From: Botryotinia globosa
Lineage: Eukaryota; Ascomycota; Leotiomycetes; Helotiales; Sclerotiniaceae
Length of the DNA: 64,000 bases
NCBI GenBank assembly: GCA_014898425.1
Contig: RCSZ01000003.1
Location: 1,550,001 to 1,614,000, forward strand
Reading direction: 5' to 3'
Under the pieces are notes generated by a model. It was not told the DNA's origin. It saw only the letters and a program-made list of their open reading frames with translations, and did no database searches. Below, piece by piece: positions 12,501 through 22,041 of this stretch. A program made the translations under genes and the position numbers. Each line of letters opens with the position of its first letter. Position 1 is the stretch's first letter.

Positions 12501-13426
12501 GCGAGAGAGCGAGAGAGAGCGAGAGAGAGCGAGAGAGAGAGTACTTGATCAACAAATTCCTATCTGTACTTCTTTCTATATTTAAAACAAAAATACCTTT
12601 CTTGTTTCTTGTTCTTGAGATACCCTTTTTATTGAGAAAATTGTCCGTCTATTGGTTGGTTGAGTCTATCCGTCAAGATCCATCGATATCTCTTGAATCC
12701 ATCCTCTAGTCAAAATTGGCGATATCAATCCAGCCCAAAACCTCTTGACAATTTACCTCGCAATACACAAACAGATCGATCCTTTCCACAACAGCAACAT
12801 TGATCCTACTCTTTTGGCCTCTTGCTTAGTCAAATGGGAGGAGGAGCTTAGTTGAGGAGAAGATCAATTCACAATTCATATTGTACAAATGAACTACAAT
12901 TGATATCGAAATACAGAATACAGAAAATACATGTCGTAAGTTCTCTTTTTACCATTATTTACATTCTTCACAACAACTACAATGAATGGCTTGCGGAAGC
13001 GCAGGGCTGAGAGAGTCGCGCGCCCAAATTAAGGCACCATTCACCGACTAGCCACACAATCCTCTCCTCTATTCCTCAATTTGCGGATGGTATCTTACAT
13101 GATTATCCACTTCTAAAACATTATCACTGACCTCACATCTTTATTTATAGTCATATTTACGATCATTGAATCTTCACGAAACACGAAACACGATACACGA
13201 TACGATACGATACGACATTACAGATAAAAAGTGCGTATCTGCAGGCGGGAACCATTTCCATACAACCACCTTTTTTTTCCCTTGTGGGGAGCAGTACATC
13301 ATACCTGCGGCTCTTCAGCGATTGATTCGCATGATTAATCTCAAGATACGAACATAAAAACAATACCCAGATCTTACTCTACCACCATTTCCTCGGTGGC
13401 AGACGAGTCCTGTTACATAATTCATC
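11521..13426. other. Long intergenic region and probable 5' leader of the SAPS gene
   Basis: No gene is supported. Contents: (CA)n at 12040-12071, a GA/GC-purine tract at 12459-12541, and from about 12.6 kb C/T/A-rich leader-like sequence. A GTAAGT donor-like site follows an ATG TCG TAA minimal upstream frame near 12931, so a 5'-UTR intron or a tiny uORF ahead of the SAPS start is possible. A run of CGATA/CGAAACA repeats occurs at about 13175-13215. Confidence 0.45.
12459..12541. repeat. (GA)n/(GAGC) purine tract
   Basis: About 80 bp of GAGAGA interrupted at regular intervals by GC. It is likely a promoter/leader microsatellite, about 0.9 kb upstream of the SAPS coding start. Confidence 0.85.
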
Positions 13427-16400
13427 ATGTTCTGGCGATTCGGCGGATATGCCAACATTTCTACTATCGATACTCTGCTCGACAAAGAAGATGTTACCCT
13501 AGAGCAATTGTTGGATGAGAGCGATCTCATACAAGAACTAAAACAACACAACTCAAAGTTGATCGAATACTTGCGGGAAGATAAAATCCTAGCAAGGCTA
13601 CTGGAATATGTTGTGGCTCCCAAATCGGAGACTATCGCATCAGAAGACGCTGGGGCAGAATCGACGGAAAAGTCAGGTTCACCAAACTCAAAGGGCAAAA
13701 CTCGATCGTTCTCACTTTCTCGCCAGTCCTTTGAAGATGCCGACGAAGAAAAAGAAAAGAAACGGACTCGCTATGCTTACGTCGCAGCCGAAGTCTTATC
13801 CTCAGACAACTGGTCGATCTGTGAGGCTTTGATGGAGAATCAACCTCTGTTGCGCAAGTTTTGGGAGTTCTTGAAACTTCCTGCGCCTTTGGATCCTTTA
13901 CAAGCCAGTTATTTCACGAAAGTCAATGAGGCTCTTTTAGATAAAAAGACTGAGGAAATGCTGGATTTGCTCAAGTCAATAAACGGCACAGTTAAGAGCA
14001 TGCTTCAGCATGTAGATTCTCCTATGATTATGGATCTTCTTTTGAAAATAATTAGTTTGGAGAAAGCGGAGGGAGGTGCAGGAATTATTGATGTATGTTC
14101 CCAACCTTTCCAATTTTACTTACATCTGCTAATTCTTGAAATAGTGGCTGCATTCGCAAGACTTGATGCCAATTCTTCTTTCTTTTCTATCCTCCGAACA
14201 CAGCTGGGCCACACAAACTTCGGCCGGTGACTTTCTCAAGGCGATCATCACTATTTCAGCAAATGCGTCACAAAACGAGCAGTCATGCATAGGGCCAAAT
14301 GAGCTCACTCGCCAACTTGTCTCTCAACCATGTATTGAAAAGTTGATCTCCGACATGCTTAAGGGTGGAAATCCGTTGACTGTTGGAGTTGGCATCGTTA
14401 TCGAAGTTATTCGAAAGAACAATTCCGATTATGATCCAGAGGTTGGAGCTGAGGCAAATGCAGTACCATCCAGCCGCGATCCTATATATCTCGGAACCCT
14501 CTTGCGCATGTTTGCCAAACATGTCCCCGACTTTATGGAACTCATCCTCAGTCCTAATCATACCGTTGGAGGAGGCGATGGTCCTGTAACAATTCAAAGA
14601 AAAGAGCTGAGTGCTGCTTTTGGTGGAAAGATTGAGCCTCTTGGATTTGACAGATTTAAGACTTGCGAGCTCATGGCTGAACTTTTGCACTGCAGCAACA
14701 TGGGCTTGTTGAATGAAGTCGGCAGTGAAGAATTTGTCAAGGCGCGCGATGTGGAGAGAGAACGATTAAAGGCCGAGGGTAAATTGAACCCATCGCCAAC
14801 TGCCCTAATGTCCGAAGATGACCTTACGATGAAATCCTCAACACAAACACGACTAGGTTCCCCAGATGGTTCTAGGAAACTGGAGGTTCAAAATGCCTCC
14901 GATGATGATGGATTTGAAGAAGTTACGCATGCAACAGAACTTGGCGATGACGCCAAGGACGATTTTGATGAGAAACATGAACACGAAGAATCTTTACTTA
15001 CTTCCACCCATCCGCCCGTTTCTTTCCTCGACAAGGATGACGAGGAATTCGTTGATGAACCTTTAAGCTCGCCAAGACTACAACCGCTGTCCGATGAGCA
15101 TACGTTACAAGAACCAGAGATGACTGTTCTTCCTCTTTCGCCAACTAAGGAACTTTCTCAACAAGTTGGCTCTTTAGGCTTTACTGATGAGGATACGACT
15201 ATGACCTCCCCTCCTCCCTCCATCGACGCTACTATCCTCGATGATACTGAAGACTCTTCTGATGGTTCCCACAAACATACCCCCGCTTCCTCAGAGGGCT
15301 CCCCTGAAAGCCAGAGTGTAGCTTTGGAACCACCCACTGAATCTTCAGTGCCCACAGAAGAAGTTCCTCATGCTGCAGAGGTCATTCCACTTCCAGAAGA
15401 TACCCCTGCACCTTTGTTCTCCAAGAAAGCAGGATCAACGGAAGCGACTAACGATACATCAGCCGCCGTTCCTGGCGATGGTAACATGAGTCTTCACAGC
15501 ATCGATACTACTATGCGCGATGCTGGTGAAGGCAACAATTCCGTACTGATGGGTAACACGGGGGAGCTTTCTCAAGACCAAACTGTGGAAACTGCAGGTG
15601 CTCCTGTAGTTGGAGATTATCTCAAAATGCAATTTGTTGAACACAAAGTTGTACCAACTATCCTAGTAAGTTTTCACCACACATCATATTTGAGTACCTG
15701 AATTAATTAGTGTAGAATTTCTTCTTTCGATTTCCTTGGAACAACTTCTTACATAATGTCGTATATGACGTTGTACAACAAGTATTTAATGGACCTATGG
15801 ATCGTGGATACAATCGATCACTTGCGATCGACCTCTTCGAGACTGGAGACATCACAATGAGAATCGTTGATGGGCAGAAGAAGAGTGACGAGGCACAAGA
15901 AAAGAATAAGATGAGACTTGGTTACATGGGCCATCTTACACTCATCGCCGAAGAGGTTGTAAAATTTACAGAGCGACATCCCCCCGAGCTCCTATCTGAC
16001 TCTGTATTGGAGAGGGTCATGAACGGTGATTGGATCCCATATGTGGAGGTCACTCTGGCAGAAACTCGGGAACGGGATAATGCTATTCTCGGGGGAGTCA
16101 GACCAGATATGGCAGTTGGCCCACGACAAGCAGTCATGAATGCGGTAAACGCAGCCAATAATTTCGGAAACGCATCTTCTGCTCTCGCCGACGCAGGCCT
16201 TAATGGGTCAACAGGTCTCGACAGCATTGAACTTGCCAACAACAATGGGAATGGCAACAACTTCATCACTGGGGGTACATTACTGAGCGGCTTTGGAAGT
16301 TCTAGTGACGAAGAAGACGATGAAATGGAAGAAGATAATGACGAGGAAGGAAAGAATAGTGGTGGTACATCGGCAGAAGTGGGTCATTCTGTTCCTCCAT

Positions 16401-16525
16401 CAGCCCCCAATCTTGATAAATTTGACGACCTGGACGTTGATTATGAATATTTGGAGCAACTCGATCGTGAATCACCTCTGTTTCCTCACGAGAAGGACGA
16501 GGATTTTGATCAGGGTAGTTCTTAA
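13427..16525 (+). CDS. SIT4 phosphatase-associated protein (SAPS family)
   Basis: Three exons: 13427-14092, 14145-15665 and 15716-16525, all phase-0 junctions with introns of 52 and 50 nt and good branch points (GCTAATTC). The product is about 998 residues. The start MFWRFGGY and the following TLLDKEDVTLEQLLDE, LIEYLREDKILARLLEYVV and FWEFLKLP are hallmarks of the SAPS domain (yeast Sap155/185/190, S. pombe Ekc1, human PP6R). Exon 3 continues it with HNVVYDVVQQVFNGPMDRGYNRSLAIDLF and the helical ITMRIVDGQKKSDEAQEKNKMRLGYMGHLTLIAEEV. These proteins are regulatory subunits of the Sit4/PP6 phosphatase, with roles in G1/S progression and TOR signalling. An acidic Ser/Thr/Pro-rich linker (about residues 445-680) interrupts the domain, as in other fungal members. 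The tail ends in acidic residues, and a further exon downstream (17017) may belong to this gene. Confidence 0.9.
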
Positions 16526-17016
16526 TCAGTAAAAACACATGTTGTCTTCCTTTGTTCCTGTACAGTACGACTTTTCTGGCACTTTATTCCCAAACAACAT
16601 TACAAGTGGCGTTTTTAGATCTTTGGGGCTTGTTGTTTCTGGCTTCAGAAATTTAGAAGACATTAATGTTGGTATGAAATGAGGAGTATTGTTGGAGTTT
16701 TCTCTTTCCTTAAATCAAGAGAAAGAGATTCAATTTTTTGAGATATAATCCTGTTACCCCCTTTTCTGCTATGGTTGGTGGTGGTGACAGCTGTGATGTC
16801 GATCTGGTGTTGTAATCAATGATTAGTGTCCGCAAATCTTTTTTTAACGTACTCCCTAGTGGGTGGGCTAATTATCTACTCTCATCTGGACCCGCCATTT
16901 ATTTGCTATTTACCCAATTGTTTTTATCCGCCGCTTAGCTTTCCGCCTTTGGAATATGCCTTATTTCTCGGATGATTACGTCGTAACAAAATATATGCTA
17001 ATGTGATTACATTTAG
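16526..17016. other. Gap between SAPS stop and the next exon
   Basis: About 490 bp. The last 30 bp carry a convincing intron end (GCTAATG branch-point-like motif and TTACATTTAG acceptor). This implies that coding sequence upstream is spliced to the exon beginning at 17017, although I could not place a convincing donor. Confidence 0.45.
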
Positions 17017-17628
17017 TTCTCTCGCTATATTACCACACCCTCAACTACAACATCTACCTCGGATCTCTCACCTCCTTCAGCACCACCGCCACCTCCACCC
17101 CCCCTCAATATCCCACCAAGCCGCGCTAGAAGACAATTGGCTGCGAGATTGGCACTGCATAGCAAGCAGAAATTGGTGAATGGGGAGAAAGTTGAAGGCG
17201 AGGAGAAGGAATCAAAGGGGGTCAACCCCTTTCAGGTAGAGGGTGAAGATGATGAGGACGAGGAGGGAAGCAGTGATGACGACGAAGGTGGGTTTGGGAG
17301 AAGTGGGTTTGAAGATAGTTTTGACAATGATGATGGGGTGGGGGTTAGTATCACAAGGGAAGCGAAGAGGAGAACGAGTTTGGAGGATGAGGATGAGTAT
17401 GATGGTAGGGTTGGTGGGATTGGAGGAGTCGGGGCTGATGATGATGAGGTTGTGCATGTGGGAATGGTAGAGGAGGCGGGTGAAGGTGAAATTGAGAGTG
17501 GAAGTGGAAGCGGGGGTGCGAGTAAAGGTCTAAAGGGAGACACGAGGTTAAAAGCCGAGGAAGTGGATGACGGAGAGTTAGTGCATATTCAGCATGCGGA
17601 GATGCAGGAAGAAAGTAAGAAAGAGTAG
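17017..17628 (+). CDS. Pro-rich/acidic 3' exon, possibly the SAPS C-terminus
   Basis: An open frame with no in-frame ATG at its beginning, starting directly after a branch point plus TTTAG acceptor at 17016. It would read FSRYITTPS..., then a Pro-rich segment (eight consecutive Pro) and NIPPSRARRQLAARLALHSKQK, then an Asp/Glu/Gly-rich tail to the stop at 17626-17628, about 203 residues. Basic-helix-then-acidic tails of this kind occur at the ends of filamentous-ascomycete SAPS proteins as I recall them, and the exon lies 0.5 kb downstream on the same strand, so a 3' exon of that gene is the leading idea. No phase-compatible consensus donor was found in the last SAPS exon, so a separate gene with an upstream exon remains possible. 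A small intermediate exon around MPYFSDDY (16956-16982) would be in phase but leaves an intron of only 34 nt. Confidence 0.45.
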   Translation, partial: FSRYITTPSTTTSTSDLSPPSAPPPPPPPLNIPPSRARRQLAARLALHSKQKLVNGEKVEGEEKESKGVNPFQVEGEDDEDEEGSSDDDEGGFGRSGFEDSFDNDDGVGVSITREAKRRTSLEDEDEYDGRVGGIGGVGADDDEVVHVGMVEEAGEGEIESGSGSGGASKGLKGDTRLKAEEVDDGELVHIQHAEMQEESKKE

Positions 17629-18155
17629 ACTCCGTTGAATTGGATTGATTAAATGGACGGATGCGGTGCATGGATGGGCGGATATCTGATGAAGGCATGA
17701 GTGGATGAAATATGTGTACGATATTATGCGAGACTACGATCAGTAAGGGTTGCGGAGGTGGCATTATCCAGCGAGTTTCTCCTTTGCTATAATTGATTTG
17801 GGTGAGATGATGAGATCAGATGATGTGGAATGAGACGGCTTAGGATAGGGACATTTGATAAATGGGAAACGAAGGATGGAGGATGGGAGACGTGTATGGA
17901 TAGTTATTTGTATGCATGATTGATTACGTTTGCAAAATTGAGTGCGAGGTTTTGGAAGAGAAATATTAATAAGTTAATGGCAGCATGATGAGGTAGTCCT
18001 ATGTACTAATAACACCGCTAATTATCGAGTCTCTTGGATTTCTTATCTTATCGCCGTCAAACTAAAATTTACAGGGTACCTTTAGTGTTGATGTTATAAA
18101 CATCGCATGCCACCATGAATTCACCTTCATACAGTTTCTTTCTATACTTTTCTAC
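17629..18155. other. Intergenic, nothing recognised
   Basis: About 530 bp between two plus-strand genes. It is G/A/T-rich with GGAT/GATGA-like imperfect repeats and no coding signal. The last 100 bp presumably contain the promoter of the DUF1992 gene. Confidence 0.5.
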
Positions 18156-19911
18156 ATGCACCGCTTAGTATCACAATCTACATTTAAATGTGCTCTCTGT
18201 CTGCGAGCTATAAAGCAGCAAAATGCAGTGTCAAACTTGCATAAGAATGCTTCTCGACAATTCTCACAAGCGTCGCCACCCCGAGGGGAAGATGCTAGCA
18301 AAGTAACGAAAGACTCGGAGGATCAAGCTTCGATCGAAGCTCAGATATTGAAGCAAGCCTCCAAGAATGATTTGGAAAAGAAAGGAGCAGAAAAGGAGCT
18401 AGGGGCAATGTCAAGGCGTCTCTTGGAAGCTACTGAAGATGCTCTGTTGGAAGGTGGTCGAGCCGGACGAAAAGCTGTGGAAGAGGCGGGCTTCTCCGAA
18501 GAATTGAAGGCAAGATTACTTGAAAGAGTAGAAGCTTCAAAATTCAAATCGGAGAATGTCTCTGCCTTCACGGAAGCAAGCTTCGCATCAAATATTGGTC
18601 GTGGGTCCCGGGATATTGCCACAGGGCAAGCATGGACCGGGCAAGAAGCAGCTGAGGATACGGTTCTGCGAATGTTGGATGATGCTAGGAAACCACTGAG
18701 TCCTGGTTTACGAGGGCCAGGAAAGATTCCATCACCAATTGTGGATTTGAGGTTGAAAAAACAGCCTAAACAGAGACCTGGCGAAAGGTTAGCAAATGCG
18801 AGGGATAAAACGTCAATCTATACCATTTCTAAGGATAGCCAAATGAGCGAGCGAGAGAGGGAGGAGTTTAGAAAGGAGCTTAAAGAAAGATTCTCGCCGG
18901 GTGCAAGACCCATGCCGAATTCAATCAGAGGTTTGGCTGCTTTGGCCAATGAGAGAATTGAAGATGCCATTGCTCGTGGTCAGTTTAAGGTGAGTCTAAG
19001 ATTCGTGACCATCTTGAGATGTTATAGTACTAATCCCTTATTCGCAGAATATTCCTAGGGGAAAGGCAATAGAGAGAGATGCAAGAGCCGACAATCCATT
19101 CATTGATACAACCGAATACATCATGAACAAGATGATACAGCGACAAGATATTGTGCCACCATGGATAGAGAAACAACAAGAGCTCGTCAAAACTGCAAAT
19201 GTTTTCAGGGCCAGGTTACGGAATGATTGGAAACGACATGCTGCAAGAACAATTGCGAGTCGAGGTGGTACCTTGCAGGAGCAAATGAGAACTGCAGAGA
19301 TATATGCACAATCCGAAGCCGTCCATAACCCCAAGAAGCGAGCAGTGGAGCAGATATCTGTTCCTACAAATACTACAGACGATCCAGTTATGGTGAAAAT
19401 CGTACAAGAAGTTCCGTCTTCGTCTACTGGAGATCCAGTCATTCAAATTCTTGCGGAAACAAAAGAGGATGAGATTGACATTAGAACAATTAGCCCTCTT
19501 AAGACGAACAGGCAGCCAGCTTCTGAACAGACACCTGCAGCTCTCCCCCCGCCATTTCGAATACCATCCTGGGAGGAATCCGAACAATCATATCTTAAAT
19601 TGGCCATCACTGATCTGAATAGTAAAACGAGATCCTACAATCTCATGGCACCAGATCTTGCGAAGAAGCCGTACTTTTCATTGGAACGTGAACTGCAATC
19701 ATGTTATGCAGATGTTGCACCCCAACTAGCTGCAGCTATCAAAGAAAGAGCGACTAGGCCAGCCAAGGAGCTGGTTGGAAATATTGGACATCGTCCTGGT
19801 GGTATTATGGAACGATTCGGGTCGGACAAAGTTAATGTCTATGATTCTAAGAGACCCTTATATGGTTTCAAGGAATTCTGGAATGATTTGTTTGGAGAGA
19901 AACAGGCATAA
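18156..19911 (+). CDS. DnaJC28-type mitochondrial protein (DUF1992), no J domain
   Basis: Two exons: 18156-18989 and 19048-19911 (58-nt phase-0 intron, donor GTGAGT, branch point TACTAATC), 565 residues. The N-terminus (MHRLVSQSTFKCALCLRAIKQQ...SRQFSQ) is basic and lacks acidic residues, as in a mitochondrial presequence. The diagnostic part is the DnaJ-homologue subfamily C member 28 conserved domain at about residues 253-325: RGLAALANERIEDAIARGQFK, then NIPRGKAI, NPFIDTTEYIMNKMIQRQDIVPPWIE. Human DNAJC28 pairs this domain with a J domain; no HPD-containing J domain is visible here, as in fungal members of the family. Function is poorly known; co-chaperone-like work in mitochondria is inference from the family name. 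A conserved C-terminal helix ends in GFKEFWNDLFGEKQA. Confidence 0.85.
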
Positions 19912-20267
19912 GTGTACCTTCCATTCATGATTCTGCAACGAGAGCAACTTCTATGTTGAGAAATGCAATACCTGGAAATGAAAGGAGTGGTGGATAGGGT
20001 CCTTGTAAGACGACTGTTTACATACACTTGTGTTACTTCAAAAGCTCTATGCATCATACACATATCACAGCTTCAGACAGCTTCAGGCCATTCTACAAAT
20101 CCAATTACATACATTTTCTCAAGCGGCGTCAAAACTTCATTTTCGAATATCGGTATGGAATCAAACAGAAAAGCATGGGCAGTCATCACACCCGTCACCA
20201 CAACCGTCGCCAGTTCTTCGATGGGCGTTAGTTACTGCTGAGTCGCCAACCCCCAAAAGTGTTACAA

Positions 20268-20660
20268 ATGGGCCCAGGTATACAAAAATATTGCGAACAT
20301 GGGGTTGAAAAATCAGGAAAGGGTCTTTTAGAACATTGGAAGCGTTGGAACCAGCTCCCGAATGCCCCTGTATTCGTTGGACGTTTACAGTCCATAAATT
20401 CAACAGACCCTCCTGGACAGCCAGCATATTCAGGGATCGCGATGAAACCCAGCCGGCACTCATGGACCCCTGCGGATGATCAAGTCCTGCTTAAATTACG
20501 CAAGCTTGGAATAAGTTACCAAACTATGCAGGAGGTACACTATCCGCAACGGACAGTGAGAGCTTGTTCTTCTCGCTGCCTCTCTCCGACCTTTCGAACG
20601 CAATTTCCTGGCACAAATTGGGATAAATGGCCACGAAAGCATGGATCAGTGGTTCGGTAA
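20268..20660 (+). CDS. Myb/SANT-like fragment, possibly a decayed gene
   Basis: An open frame of 130 codons from ATG 20268. Its recognisable part is HSWTPADDQVLLKLRKLGISYQTM...YPQRTVRACSSRC, which matches the W..(E/D)(D/E)..L..L(R)..G.....I...F..RT..AC..R layout of fungal Myb/SANT-like repeats. The frame stops soon afterwards. Some 60 bp further on, in another frame, the plus strand reads FWEPEEKLLIDVIF, which looks like the beginning of a second such repeat. The locus may therefore be a two-repeat Myb gene with an intron (a GTAACT donor lies near the stop) or a frameshifted remnant. There is no confident start. Function is unknown. Confidence 0.35.
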   Translation: MGPGIQKYCEHGVEKSGKGLLEHWKRWNQLPNAPVFVGRLQSINSTDPPGQPAYSGIAMKPSRHSWTPADDQVLLKLRKLGISYQTMQEVHYPQRTVRACSSRCLSPTFRTQFPGTNWDKWPRKHGSVVR

Positions 20661-22041
20661 CTGGGAATAGCGCCACATATGACTCCCGTCATTCGGCAAA
20701 TGGCATTATGAAAATGAAATTCCAATTGAGCAGTTTTGGGAGCCTGAGGAAAAGCTACTCATTGATGTAATATTTTCTGATCCCAAAAAACCTTTTATAG
20801 TTAATAAATTCATCTAATTGGCTCCACCATGTCGCCACCCGAGACATCACACTTGAATACAAAACTTGACCAATGAAATATTAACCCCAGGTGAGAAAGG
20901 TACAAGCTGCGGGTTGATCCGTGGTCGCCGATTAGAGTTCGAAACTAAACTGCGCTTAACGTATGCATGCACAGATCCTTTGATATGCGTATCATACTAT
21001 TATTGAGGTGTCGTGTACGTAAGAATGGTTTTGGGGACAGCGGGTTTCCAGCGGGTACGTTTACCAGAATCTAGACGGACTCTGAAGTTGTAGCGGAAGA
21101 GAAGATTTTCTATGTTGTGGTAGAAGGAAAAAAGGGGGTGCGAAAGGTTACATCTGTTCAACGCAGGGTGAAAGCTAGAAGGAAAAAGAAGAACTGGAAA
21201 ATGTGAAATCTGATATTTGATAGGTGCTGATACCTCGGACGAGAGCAGGTAGGACAGCTCGGTACGGTATAGTATGAAAAAGAAAAAAAGATAAGATAGA
21301 AAGGCACAACGTCCGTTTGTTGGTGAACCGCATAGCCAGCCATATATCATTTTAGAACCTTATTTCTATAAATTAATAAGTTATAACTTGTTTCATGCAA
21401 GCTAGGATACTTGTCTCTTTACTTCTCTCCTTTCTCCGTTCTTCTTTCCCCTTTTCTAAATTCACTCTGGGTAGAAAAAGATACCAGTTGGGTGAGAGAG
21501 AGAGGTCGTACATAATAGAAAGTCATCGACCTGGAAACGCTTTGTAGGTCGGTACCAAAGTATTTATTGCATTCCATCAAACAAATGCAACAACAAACCG
21601 AGACTACAATTTTTTGATCAGAATTCTCAGCTTCACAGTGCCTTGCGGCTGCATATGCATAGATCTTCCTATTCCCAGCAGATATTGATGTGAGGAAGAT
21701 CCATCGTCCTGGATGGTAACAAACGAGAGTACACTCAGTACAACCACAATACACAAATGATCCAGTGTCATACATATCACACACTCACTTTTTGGGGTCG
21801 TCTGAAGTTGAGATTTCATTTTTGACTTATTTACTCGTCCCGTCTTTCTAAATTTATAGCTTTAATAGTACGGCCTTCCTTACTTTGATATACAACGGAT
21901 ACGGCATTACCCCGTCTGTCCAGTCAATCAGAAACGGCCAATCAAAGACAAAAGTCTACATAACATTCGCTTCTCAAGAAAAACAAATCAAACCATTGCA
22001 GCTGAAAATAGCATCACAACAAAAGTAACCATCTTCCAATC
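20661..22041. other. Intergenic, nothing recognised
   Basis: About 1.4 kb. Apart from the possible second Myb-like repeat at about 20722-20790, I see only short frames without family signal. The last 200 bp (AAACAAATCAAACC, CACAACAAAAG) look like the leader of the Cnn_1N gene. Confidence 0.5.

Noticed and set aside
13315..13698. 127-codon minus-strand frame at the SAPS start
   Set aside because: Antisense shadow of exon 1, which matches the SAPS family strongly.
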